Source: Bacillota bacterium (GTDB taxonomy: Bacteria; Bacillota; Clostridia; Christensenellales; SZUA-584). Taken from it: 64,000 bases of DNA. Below, piece by piece: positions 24,601 to 32,420 of this stretch; within the stretch, counting starts at the first letter, position 1; every line of letters begins with the position of its first letter. Under the pieces are notes generated by a model, which had not been told where the DNA came from, ran no database searches, and worked only from the letters and a program-made list of their open reading frames with translations. The DNA lies in the NCBI GenBank assembly GCA_023391105.1, contig JAEWBO010000039.1, positions 1 to 64,000 of the forward strand. Direction: 5' to 3'. Both the position numbers and the translations under genes were made by a program.

Positions 24601-24621
24601 AGCGGCCTAAAAACAGGTCGC
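24601..24621 (+). repeat. Terminator hairpin copy 1 (no T tract)
   Basis: AGCGGCCTAAAAACAGGTCGC, 21 bp, differs by one base from 24785-24805. GCGGCCT pairs with AGGTCGC. The T tract expected after it is missing; it is found after copy 2. Confidence 0.75.
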
Positions 24622-24650
24622 ATCAGGCTGTCATAAACCCTGTTATGTCA

Positions 24651-24766
24651 TTCCGAGCTTGTCGACTACGGTAGTGGACTGGAATCCCATGAAAAGCGCT
24701 TTGTAGAAGGGAATTCCAATCCACTTCGTAGTCAATCGCTGATGCTCAATCGGAATGATCTAAGTG
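24651..24766. repeat. MITE-like imperfect palindrome of the GTCATTCCGA family
   Basis: The left arm begins GTCATTCCGAGC and the right arm ends GCTCAATCGGAATGATC; inner parts (GACTACGGTAGTGGACTGGAATCCC and its counterpart) also pair imperfectly. The whole could fold into one long hairpin. A partial copy is at 9124-9158 and a degenerate one near 41610-41690. It has no coding capacity. Confidence 0.7.
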
Positions 24767-24784
24767 ACTTTTTTGACACTCTGA

Positions 24785-24810
24785 AGCGGCCTAGAAACAG
24801 GTCGCTTTTT
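24785..24810 (+). terminator. Terminator copy 2 with T tract
   Basis: GCGGCCT pairs with AGGTCGC (24786-24805) and TTTTT follows. It is probably the original terminator of the 24019 gene, now separated from it by the palindromic repeat. Confidence 0.8.
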
Positions 24811-24965
24811 CATGCAACTAGAACAGAATCAGAGCTCCTAAAGCTTCTTAATCTTTTTATTCAGAACAGTTTCTTTTTGCGCCTTGCCCATTTCTCCCGC
24901 ATGCAATATATACTTATAATTCGGTACCTGAACCAATATTCTTTTTCGCGAGATCTGATCGGGTC

Positions 24966-25421
24966 TTAATATACCGGTACGCAAATCTCGCAATAGTGTT
25001 TCTTAACCATTTTAACCGCATACCTTTCTATGATGGGTCTTGTCTTATCAATTTGACAGCCTTGCCTGTGCAATTCCGGAAAAATGTCGCTCCATGCTTT
25101 TTGCATGGCTTCCGCTGTGTGTTTAATCATGAAAACGGCATATTTGCCCCCGGGAATCGATCCATTGTTAACAGCTTCATCGCATATAGAGCCATCGTCT
25201 GAAATGACGAGGCAGGCATCATACCGGCAGTTTTCTGTCTTGGTTGTTTCGGGATTGTCCTGCGCAATCCCCAATATAACGGATTCATCATTAAGCATAT
25301 GATTAAGCCTCGCCCAACTCTTTAAGCTCTCCATAGTCTGAATGTTTCCGATGCCATACGGGCCCTTATGTCTCATATAAACGATTTTGTATGTCGGTAA
25401 TGTTTCAATTGTTATCTCCAT
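24966..25421 (-). CDS. GyrI-like small-molecule-binding domain protein
   Basis: 151 residues, a single GyrI/AraC-effector-binding domain. Key segments: YKIVYMRHKGPYG at the N-terminus, YDACLVIS in the middle, GGKYAVFMIKHT (the usual G-x-Y-A-V strand) and a final FPELHRQG / RPIIERY pair. Stand-alone members bind hydrophobic cations or hydrolyse cyclopropanoid toxins, and some inhibit gyrase; which applies cannot be told. AAAGGATAGCGAAGG precedes the ATG. It is divergent from the aldo-keto reductase, with a GC-rich palindrome (25450-25459) in the shared upstream region. Confidence 0.85.
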   Translation of the reverse strand: MEITIETLPTYKIVYMRHKGPYGIGNIQTMESLKSWARLNHMLNDESVILGIAQDNPETTKTENCRYDACLVISDDGSICDEAVNNGSIPGGKYAVFMIKHTAEAMQKAWSDIFPELHRQGCQIDKTRPIIERYAVKMVKKHYCEICVPVY

Positions 25422-25449
25422 CCTTCGCTATCCTTTCTCTGCAAAATAC

Positions 25450-25459
25450 CGACCGGTCG
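25450..25459. promoter_or_regulatory. Operator-like palindrome CGACCGGTCG
   Basis: A perfect 10-bp palindrome in an otherwise AT-rich divergent spacer, 29 bp upstream of the GyrI-like start. Such GACCGGTC cores occur in operators of TetR-type regulators. The TetR encoded at 20116 uses a different sequence, so another protein would be needed. Confidence 0.4.
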
Positions 25460-25617
25460 CAAACAACTTACCATGCTTTAAAATGGAAAACAATCAATTT
25501 TTTAAAATCCGTTTCTTGATTGATTTTGCCTTGGAATTCGTCGGTGGGATTTGATTGATATTTGTTCTTGCGCACAGGAGACATGTTCTGATTTTTACTA
25601 TCTAGTGACAAGTCTTG

Positions 25618-25626
25618 TGATATAAT
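25618..25626 (+). promoter_or_regulatory. Extended -10 promoter of the aldo-keto reductase gene
   Basis: TGATATAAT (25618-25626) fits the extended -10 form TG-N-TATAAT. No good -35 is present at the proper distance, as is usual for this type. The ATG lies 35 bp downstream. Confidence 0.55.
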
Positions 25627-25661
25627 CATTGGAATGACAATACAGAAAAGAGGCGTTGATC

Positions 25662-26666
25662 ATGGAATATGTGGCATTCGATAAACGTTATGATGGTATG
25701 CAATACGCGCGCTGCGGAAGAAGCGGATTGCTGCTTCCAAGGGTGTCTTTGGGGCTTTGGCACAACTTCGGCAACCTTACGCCATTGGAAGACCAGCGAA
25801 ATATCTTAAGGACAGCATTTGATCATGGCATCACCTATTTCGATATAGCGGATAATTACGGCCCTCCCTATGGTGAGGCCGAGAGAAACTTCGGACGGAT
25901 ATTTTGCGAAGACTTCAAAGGATACCGCGATGAATTGATCCTTGCGACAAAGGCGGGATATGATATGTGGCCGGGGCCTTATGGTAATTATGGCAGCCGC
26001 AAGCATCTGATCGCCGGGATAGATGCCAGCCTGAAAAGAATGGGTCTCGAGTATGTGGATATCTTCTATCACCACCGGCCGGACTATGAGACGCCGTTGG
26101 AGGAAACCTGCGAGGCGCTCAGCAGTATTGTCCGTCAGGGCAAAGCGCTCTATATCGGCCTGTCTAACTATAAACCGCAGGAAACGAGCCGAGCGGCAAA
26201 AATGCTGCGAGATAACCATACGCCGTGTTTGATTCACCAGCCGAGCTATTCCATGCTGAATCGCTGGATCGAGGACGGACTCGACAGCGTTTTGCTGGAT
26301 GAAGGAATCGGCAGCGTGGTGTTCAAACCGCTCGAACAGGGGCTGCTGACAGGCAAGTATACTGACGGCATCCCTGCAGATTCGCGCATGATGAAGGATC
26401 CGCGCTTCTTGAAGGAAGGCGCGCTCAATGATCAGCTGCTTTCCAAGATAACCGCGCTTGGTGAGATTGCTTCGCAGCGAGGACAGACGCTGGCGCAGAT
26501 GGCGATAGCGTGGGTATTGCAAAATCCCAGCGTGACGTCCGCATTGATTGGCGCAAGCAGACCATCGCAGATCGAAGAAAATGTGAAAGCTCTTAACAAT
26601 CTGGAATTTACTCAGGAAGAGCTGCAGCTCATCGATGCGGTTATAAGCGGCGAGACAGAGGAATGA
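25662..26666 (+). CDS. Aldo/keto reductase (L-glyceraldehyde-3-phosphate reductase-like)
   Basis: NADPH-dependent TIM-barrel oxidoreductase of 334 residues. The AKR tetrad is visible: Asp and Tyr in FDIADNYGPPYG, Lys in ATKAGYDMWPGPYG, His in YHHRPD. The MWPGPYG and RKHLIAG segments match the YghZ/GpR group, which reduces L-glyceraldehyde 3-phosphate or methylglyoxal-type aldehydes. The start at 25662 has AAGAGG 9 bp upstream; TTG 25656 is an alternative. It is monocistronic, with a terminator following. Confidence 0.88.
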   Translation: MEYVAFDKRYDGMQYARCGRSGLLLPRVSLGLWHNFGNLTPLEDQRNILRTAFDHGITYFDIADNYGPPYGEAERNFGRIFCEDFKGYRDELILATKAGYDMWPGPYGNYGSRKHLIAGIDASLKRMGLEYVDIFYHHRPDYETPLEETCEALSSIVRQGKALYIGLSNYKPQETSRAAKMLRDNHTPCLIHQPSYSMLNRWIEDGLDSVLLDEGIGSVVFKPLEQGLLTGKYTDGIPADSRMMKDPRFLKEGALNDQLLSKITALGEIASQRGQTLAQMAIAWVLQNPSVTSALIGASRPSQIEENVKALNNLEFTQEELQLIDAVISGETEE

Positions 26667-26702
26667 TTTTACCGGCAAGCCCCAATAAGAAACTAAGAAA
26701 TG

Positions 26703-26737
26703 ATCTCCGGAAGTGTCGTTTTTCCGGAGATTTATTT
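26703..26737 (+). terminator. Intrinsic terminator of the aldo-keto reductase gene
   Basis: ATCTCCGGAA (26703-26712) pairs with TTCCGGAGAT (26722-26731), followed by TTATTTC. Confidence 0.85.
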
Positions 26738-26943
26738 CGCTTATGGGTTATACAGCAGCAAGATATTTGTCATATGTGTCACATAATGATTAGAAATTAT
26801 TGGTGAGCTGATATATTAAGTGATTGATAGGCTTTATTTTTTTCCCCTGATACGCTATAATCTATACATTCACTTGAAGCACGGAAGCACGGACAGATTG
26901 ACAATTTGCGTGCGAAATAGACAAACGAGAGGGAAGTTTGATC

Positions 26944-28245
26944 ATGATCTGGAACGAAAAGATTGAGTGCGCGTCGAGAGAGGAAATAGAAGCCATCCAG
27001 TTGGCGCGGCTTAGAAGCACGGTAGAACGGTGCTATTACAATGTGGAGCATTACCGCAAAAAGCTTGACGCGGCAGGCGTCAGGCCGGACGATATAAAAT
27101 CGCTGGACGATATCCGTCGGATTCCTTTTACGGTAAAGGATGATTTGAGAGACAATTATCCATATAAGTTGTTTGCCGTTCCCATGAAGGATGTGGTGCG
27201 TATTCATGCATCCTCGGGCACCACAGGAAAGCCGACCGTCGTGGGGTACACGAAGGCCGACGTTGATATGTGGGCCGAGTGTATTGCGCGGCTGGCCTGT
27301 GCCGCAGGGGCAACGCCGGACGATATCGCGCAGATCACATTTGGATATACGCTGTTCACAGGCGCTTTCGGACTGCATTACGGCTTGGAGAAGCTGGGCG
27401 CTGCCATTATCCCAATATCAGGCGGCAATTCCGAACGCCAGATGAACATCATGCAAGATTTTGGCTCTACGCTGCTTGTGGGTACGCCGTCTTACGCGCT
27501 GTATCTTGCGGAGACCGCCAAGAAAATGGGTATCGACACCAAGAAGCTCCCGCTGCGCATCGGTATGTTTGGCGGAGAAGGGCACACCGAAGAGATGCGC
27601 CGCGAGATCGAGCAGGCATGGGACATCGTGGCGACGGAGAATTACGGCCTGTCCGAGATCATCGGGCCGGGCGTTTCGGGCGAGTGCCATATCAAACAAG
27701 GCATGCATATCTGCGAGGACCATTTCTATTGTGAGATCGTTGATCCTGATACACTGGAGCCGGTTCCGCTGGGCGAAAAGGGCGAGATTGTCATCACCGC
27801 GCTTTCCAAGGAAGCACTGCCGATATTGCGCTACCGTACCAAGGATATCACATGGCTGATACCCGAAAAGTGTGAGTGCGGGCGTACATCCATGCGCATG
27901 GCCAAGATTCAGGGGCGCACAGACGATATGATGATTATCCGCGGCGTCAATGTGTTCCCGTCGCAGATTGAAAGCGTGTTGCTGGGCATTGAGGATATCG
28001 GGCCGCATTATGAGATCATCATCCGCAAGGATGGATATATGGACAAAATTGAGGTGCTCGTCGAAGTGACGGACGCTTCACTGACAGAGAAGTTCAGTGC
28101 GCTTGAAGCGCTAGAAAAGAAAATCAAGCACGCGCTTTATACCGTGCTCAATATTGGCGCGGACGTAAAGCTTGTGGAGCCGCAGTCGTTAAAGCGTTAT
28201 GAGGGCAAAGCCAAACGTGTGACCGATTTGCGCGGACAGTCATAA
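26944..28245 (+). CDS. paaK: Phenylacetate-CoA ligase family AMP-forming enzyme (first copy)
   Basis: 433 residues, length typical of short PaaK. The adenylation loop SSGTTGKP lies at about 90-97, the aryl-site region contains GGEGHTEEMR, and motif YRTKDIT is followed by GRTDDMMIIRGVNVFPSQIE at the hinge; the C-terminal catalytic Lys is probably in EGKAKRV. It should activate an aryl-acetate (phenylacetate or indoleacetate) to its CoA thioester or run in the ATP-forming direction. It leads a five-gene cluster with IOR and a second paaK. ATG 26944 follows GAGAGGGAAG; a TATAAT lies at 26856-26861. Exact substrate unknown. Confidence 0.9.
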   Translation: MIWNEKIECASREEIEAIQLARLRSTVERCYYNVEHYRKKLDAAGVRPDDIKSLDDIRRIPFTVKDDLRDNYPYKLFAVPMKDVVRIHASSGTTGKPTVVGYTKADVDMWAECIARLACAAGATPDDIAQITFGYTLFTGAFGLHYGLEKLGAAIIPISGGNSERQMNIMQDFGSTLLVGTPSYALYLAETAKKMGIDTKKLPLRIGMFGGEGHTEEMRREIEQAWDIVATENYGLSEIIGPGVSGECHIKQGMHICEDHFYCEIVDPDTLEPVPLGEKGEIVITALSKEALPILRYRTKDITWLIPEKCECGRTSMRMAKIQGRTDDMMIIRGVNVFPSQIESVLLGIEDIGPHYEIIIRKDGYMDKIEVLVEVTDASLTEKFSALEALEKKIKHALYTVLNIGADVKLVEPQSLKRYEGKAKRVTDLRGQS

Positions 28246-28269
28246 ACAGACAACATAAAGGGGAAACAC

Positions 28270-29994
28270 ATGAAAAAACTGATGCTGGGAAATGAGGCGT
28301 TTGCACGCGGCGCATATGAAGCGGGCGTGACGGTCGCCGCGGCGTATCCGGGAACGCCAAGCACAGAAATCACGGAGAATATCGCAAAATACGATGAAAT
28401 ATATGCCGAATGGGCGCCCAACGAGAAGGTGGCACTTGAGGTTGCCATTGGCGCGTCGTTCGCTGGTGCGCGCGCGGTTTGCTGCATGAAGCATGTGGGC
28501 GTGAACGTCGCGGCCGACCCGCTGTTTACCGTATCGTATACGGGCGTGAACGGCGGGCTTGTTATTATCGTCGCGGACGATCCGGGCATGCACTCAAGCC
28601 AGAACGAGCAGGATTCACGGTTCTATGCGCGCAGCGCGCATGTGCCGATGCTGGAGCCGGCTGACAGCAACGAAGCCAGAGAATTCGTCAAGCTCGCGTT
28701 TGAGCTGTCCGAGAAATACGATACGCCTGTGATGGTGCGCACCAATACGCGCCTCTCACACTCGCAAGGGCTGGTGGAGCTTGGCAGCCGCGCAGGGGAG
28801 ATGCTCAAACCCTACCAAAAGGATATCGCCAAGTACGTGATGATGCCGGGTATGGCGAAGAAGCGTCATGTTGTGGTGGAGCAACGTATGAACCGTCTCG
28901 GGGAAGAAGCGAATGAGCTGGCGATCAATGTCACTGAATACCGCGACAAGAGCATCGGTATCGTGACGAGCGGCGTGGCGTATAACTACGTGCGTGAAGC
29001 GCTGCCGGACGCGAGCACATTGAAATTGGGGCTCGTGCATCCGATTCCAGAAAATCTGATCCGCGATTTCGCGTCGCAGGTGAATACGCTTTATGTGGTG
29101 GAAGAGCTGGAGCCGTTCATAGAGGACCAGATTAAGGCGATGGGCATCAAGGTTATTGGCAAGGATGTCTTCTCCGTGCAGGACGAATACAGCGTCAACC
29201 TGGTCGCTGAAAAAATTGGCGGCACGAAGAAAGACATTTGCAATCCGGGCGAGCTGCCGCAAAGGCCGCCTGTGATGTGCCCCGGCTGCCCGCACAGAGC
29301 GGTGTTCTACGCGCTTAAAAAGCTGGGCATCACGGCCACGGGCGACATCGGCTGTTATACGCTGGGCGCGCTGCCGCCGCTTCAGGGTATCGACGCTTGC
29401 GTCTGCATGGGGGCGAGCATCGGCATGGCAATGGGCATGGAAAAAGCGCGCGGCAAGGACTTTGCGCGCAAGCTGGTTGCGGTGATCGGTGATTCGACGT
29501 TCTTCCATTCGGGCATGACAGGACTTGTGGACATGGTCTATAACGGTGCCACATCCACGGTCATTATACTTGATAATTCAACCACGGGCATGACAGGCCA
29601 TCAGGATCACCCGGCGACAGGCAAGACATTAAAGGGCGATATCGCGTACGCGGTGGATATTCCGGCGCTTGTGAAGGCTATCGGTGTGAAGCACGTGCGC
29701 GTTTTGGATCCGTTCCACTTAAAGGAGCTTGAGCAGGTGCTCAAAGAGGAAACGTCCCGCGACGAACTCAGCGTGATTATCACCAAACGGCCCTGCGCGC
29801 TGCTCGATAAGAAATACGTGCCGCCCTACAAGATCACAGACAAATGCAAAAACTGCGGTGTGTGTATGAAGCTTGGCTGTCCGGCCATCAAGAAGACGGA
29901 TAAGGGTATGCAGATAGATGCGAGCGTTTGCAACGGCTGCGGGCTTTGCCCCAACGTATGCGCGTTCGGTGCGATAGAAACGGCAGGGGTATGA
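28270..29994 (+). CDS. iorA: Indolepyruvate ferredoxin oxidoreductase, alpha subunit
   Basis: Thiamine- and ferredoxin-dependent enzyme that converts aryl pyruvates (from Trp, Phe, Tyr) to aryl-acetyl-CoA, CO2 and reduced ferredoxin. 574 residues: pyrimidine-binding domain first, then the ThDP domain with GDIGCYTLG, GDSTFFHSGMTG and LDNSTTGMTGHQDHP. The C-terminal ferredoxin domain has CKNCGVCMKLGCP and CNGCGLCPNVCA, enough for two 4Fe-4S clusters; the second lacks the usual Pro after the last Cys. AAAGGGGAAA precedes the ATG. iorB follows with the start within a few bases of this stop. Confidence 0.95.
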   Translation: MKKLMLGNEAFARGAYEAGVTVAAAYPGTPSTEITENIAKYDEIYAEWAPNEKVALEVAIGASFAGARAVCCMKHVGVNVAADPLFTVSYTGVNGGLVIIVADDPGMHSSQNEQDSRFYARSAHVPMLEPADSNEAREFVKLAFELSEKYDTPVMVRTNTRLSHSQGLVELGSRAGEMLKPYQKDIAKYVMMPGMAKKRHVVVEQRMNRLGEEANELAINVTEYRDKSIGIVTSGVAYNYVREALPDASTLKLGLVHPIPENLIRDFASQVNTLYVVEELEPFIEDQIKAMGIKVIGKDVFSVQDEYSVNLVAEKIGGTKKDICNPGELPQRPPVMCPGCPHRAVFYALKKLGITATGDIGCYTLGALPPLQGIDACVCMGASIGMAMGMEKARGKDFARKLVAVIGDSTFFHSGMTGLVDMVYNGATSTVIILDNSTTGMTGHQDHPATGKTLKGDIAYAVDIPALVKAIGVKHVRVLDPFHLKELEQVLKEETSRDELSVIITKRPCALLDKKYVPPYKITDKCKNCGVCMKLGCPAIKKTDKGMQIDASVCNGCGLCPNVCAFGAIETAGV

Positions 29995-29996
29995 AT

Positions 29997-30563
29997 ATGA
30001 CAGATGTTTTGATAGTGGGTGTCGGCGGGCAGGGAACGCTGCTTACAAGCCGGGTTCTTGGCAATCTGGCGCTGGGTCTTGGATATGATGTGAAGCTTTC
30101 GGAGGTGCACGGCATGGCACAGCGCGGCGGCAGTGTCGTGACGCACGTCCGTTTCGGCGATAAGGTTTACGCGCCTGTTATTGATGAAGGCGGCGCGGAT
30201 ATTATTCTGGCTTTTGAAAAGCTGGAAGCATTGAGGTGGTGCGGCCGTTTGAAAAAAAACGGCAGGATGTTTATTAACACGCAGGAGATACTGCCCATGC
30301 CCGTCATCACGGGTGCGCAGCAATATCCTGCGGACATTGAGGCGCGCATCAGCGCGATTGTGCCCGATGCGGTGTTTGTGGACGCGTTGTCGCTCGCCAA
30401 AGAGGCGGGTAACATGAAAGCGCTTAACATCGTGCTTATCGGCGTGCTTGCCAAACATATGGATATTGATAAACAAGCCTTCCTCGATGCCATCAAACAG
30501 ACAGTTCCCCCAAAAACGCTTGAGGTCAACATGACGGCATTCGAAATGGGCTATAACGCTTAA
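29997..30563 (+). CDS. iorB: Indolepyruvate ferredoxin oxidoreductase, beta subunit
   Basis: 188 residues, a POR-gamma-type domain: VGVGGQGTLLTSRVLGN near the N-terminus and SEVHGMAQRGGSVVTHVRFG shortly after, both hallmarks of 2-oxoacid oxidoreductase gamma domains. It pairs with IorA to form the active complex. I chose ATG 29997 because AGGGG lies 8 bp upstream; ATG 29991, overlapping the iorA stop as ATGA, is possible too. The tight spacing indicates translational coupling. Confidence 0.94.
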   Translation: MTDVLIVGVGGQGTLLTSRVLGNLALGLGYDVKLSEVHGMAQRGGSVVTHVRFGDKVYAPVIDEGGADIILAFEKLEALRWCGRLKKNGRMFINTQEILPMPVITGAQQYPADIEARISAIVPDAVFVDALSLAKEAGNMKALNIVLIGVLAKHMDIDKQAFLDAIKQTVPPKTLEVNMTAFEMGYNA

Positions 30564-30621
30564 ATCTTATTTTAGGAATCCCCCGGAATCGTAGGTTTTG
30601 GGATGTGATTGGAGGAATACA

Positions 30622-31920
30622 ATGTATTGGAATAAAGATATCGAATGCATGGATCGCGAGCAGCTTCGTGCGTTGCAGGCGCAAAAGCTTCAAGCTACGG
30701 TCAAAAAGGTTTATGAAAACGTGCCTTTTTACAAAAAGGCGTTTGACGAAAAGGGTGTGAAGCCCGAAGATATCAAGAGCGTGGATGATGTCAGACTGCT
30801 GCCCTTCACGCTCAAACAGGACTTGAGAGACAATTACCCGTTCGGACTTTTCGCGGTGCCGCAGGATGAAATCTGCCGTGTGCATGCGTCGTCCGGCACG
30901 ACAGGCAAGCCCACCGTGGTGGGGTATACCCAGCGCGATATCAAAAACTGGGGCGACCTTATGGCGCGCACGTTTACTTTCGCGGGCGGATGCAAACAAT
31001 CGGTGATACAGGTGGCTTACGGCTACGGCCTGTTTACGGGCGGCCTTGGCGCTCACTACGGCGCAGAGGCGCTGGGCGCGATGACGATACCCGTGTCGGG
31101 CGGCAACACCAAGCGCCAAATCATGCTGATGCAGGATTTTGGCACCACGCTGCTGGCGTGTACGCCCTCATATGCGTTGTATCTCGCGGAGACGATGGAG
31201 GAGATGGGCATTAACCCGAAGAGCTTAAAGCTCACCGGCGGCGTGTTCGGCGCCGAGCCTTGGACAGAAGCGATGCGCGGCGAGATTGAACAGCGGCTGA
31301 ATCTTCTCGCCATCGACATTTACGGCTTGTCCGAGATCATGGGTCCGGGCGTCGCGGCCGACTGCGAATACAAAAAGGGTCTGCACATCGCGGAGGATTT
31401 CTTCCTTGCCGAAATTATCGATCCCGAAACGCTGGAGCCGCTGCCGTACGGAGAAAAGGGTGAGCTTGTCATCACCACGATCGACAAGGACGGCATCCCA
31501 TTGATCCGTTACCGCACGCGTGATATCACATCGCTGAGCATCGATACGTGTGACTGCGGCCGTACCATGGCGCGCATGGGCAAGGTTTTGGGGCGCAGCG
31601 ACGACATGCTGATCATCCGCGGTGTCAACGTCTTCCCGTCTCAGATTGAAAGCGTGCTGGTGGAAATGGCAGAGGTCGAGCCGCATTACCAGATCGTTGT
31701 GGATCGCAAGGACAACACCGACACGCTTGAAGTGCAGGTGGAGGTGTCCGCAGACATCTTCTCGGACGAAGTCAAAAAGCTTGAAGCGCTGCAAAGAAAG
31801 ATCAGCGCGAACATACAGACGGTGCTGAGCATCGGCGTGCAGGTCACGCTGGTTGAACCCAAATCAATTGCGCGCAGCGAAGGCAAAGCCAAGCGCGTGA
31901 TCGATAAGAGACAGCTTTAA
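30622..31920 (+). CDS. paaK: Phenylacetate-CoA ligase family AMP-forming enzyme (second copy)
   Basis: 432 residues, clearly a paralogue of the gene at 26944: the same IECxxRE opening, DLRDNYPxxLFAVP, SSGTTGKPTVVGYT, YRTRDIT and GVNVFPSQIES motifs. The two copies flank iorAB, so different aryl-acyl substrates or opposite directions (acid activation versus ATP recovery from acyl-CoA) are plausible. GGAGG stands 6 bp before ATG 30622. An ACT-domain gene follows after 19 bp. Confidence 0.92.
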   Translation: MYWNKDIECMDREQLRALQAQKLQATVKKVYENVPFYKKAFDEKGVKPEDIKSVDDVRLLPFTLKQDLRDNYPFGLFAVPQDEICRVHASSGTTGKPTVVGYTQRDIKNWGDLMARTFTFAGGCKQSVIQVAYGYGLFTGGLGAHYGAEALGAMTIPVSGGNTKRQIMLMQDFGTTLLACTPSYALYLAETMEEMGINPKSLKLTGGVFGAEPWTEAMRGEIEQRLNLLAIDIYGLSEIMGPGVAADCEYKKGLHIAEDFFLAEIIDPETLEPLPYGEKGELVITTIDKDGIPLIRYRTRDITSLSIDTCDCGRTMARMGKVLGRSDDMLIIRGVNVFPSQIESVLVEMAEVEPHYQIVVDRKDNTDTLEVQVEVSADIFSDEVKKLEALQRKISANIQTVLSIGVQVTLVEPKSIARSEGKAKRVIDKRQL

Positions 31921-31939
31921 TAAATAAGGAGGCGTTGTT

Positions 31940-32368
31940 ATGATCAAGCAGATATCCGTTTTTGTGGAGAACAAGAAGGGCCGTTTGGCCAAGATTACGG
32001 AAGTGCTCGGGCAGGGCGGGGTAGATCTTGTTGCGCTGTCCATCGCTGACACCACGAATTTCGGCATCATGCGGTGCATCGTGAGCGACCCAGAAAAAGC
32101 GATTGCAATGCTCAAAAACAATGGCTTCACAGCCAGCACCACTGATGTGATCGTTGCTGAGGTGACAGACCAACCCGGCGGGTTGGCTCAAGTGTTGAGG
32201 CTTCTTGATCAGGCAGATATCAGCGTTGAGTATCTTTATTCGTTCGTGCGCACGCCAAATACAAACGCACTGATACTCTTCCGTGTCGAGGATATCGATA
32301 CAGCGACGAAAGCGCTGCAAAATGGCGGAATTAAGCTGCTTTCCGAACAGGATATTTATCACATCTAG
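31940..32368 (+). CDS. Tandem ACT-domain amino-acid-binding protein
   Basis: 142 residues containing two ACT domains: first IKQISVFVENKKGRLAKITE (residues 2-21), second beginning VTDQPGGLAQVLRLL near 75. ACT domains bind amino acids and regulate partner proteins. Next to paaK and ior genes it is likely to sense an aromatic amino acid for the operon's enzymes, but it has no catalytic or DNA-binding domain itself. AAGGAGGCGTTGTT precedes the ATG. Confidence 0.9.
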   Translation: MIKQISVFVENKKGRLAKITEVLGQGGVDLVALSIADTTNFGIMRCIVSDPEKAIAMLKNNGFTASTTDVIVAEVTDQPGGLAQVLRLLDQADISVEYLYSFVRTPNTNALILFRVEDIDTATKALQNGGIKLLSEQDIYHI

Positions 32369-32420
32369 GCCTTATAATAAGTGGACACCGTTCTAAGGTG
32401 CGCCTGAAACAGAGGGATAC

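Larger units (their letters stand above)
24574..24965. other. Intergenic region with duplicated terminator around a palindromic repeat
   Basis: The 392-bp gap holds a hairpin (24601-24621), a palindromic repeat of about 116 bp (24651-24766), a second copy of the hairpin with T tract (24785-24810), and about 150 bp with nothing clear. The open frame 24742-24969 is formed largely by repeat sequence and is not supported. Confidence 0.6.

Noticed and set aside
24742..24969. 75-codon frame downstream of the DUF6144-type gene
   Set aside because: It begins in the palindromic repeat and runs across a terminator. No ribosome site, no family-like sequence.
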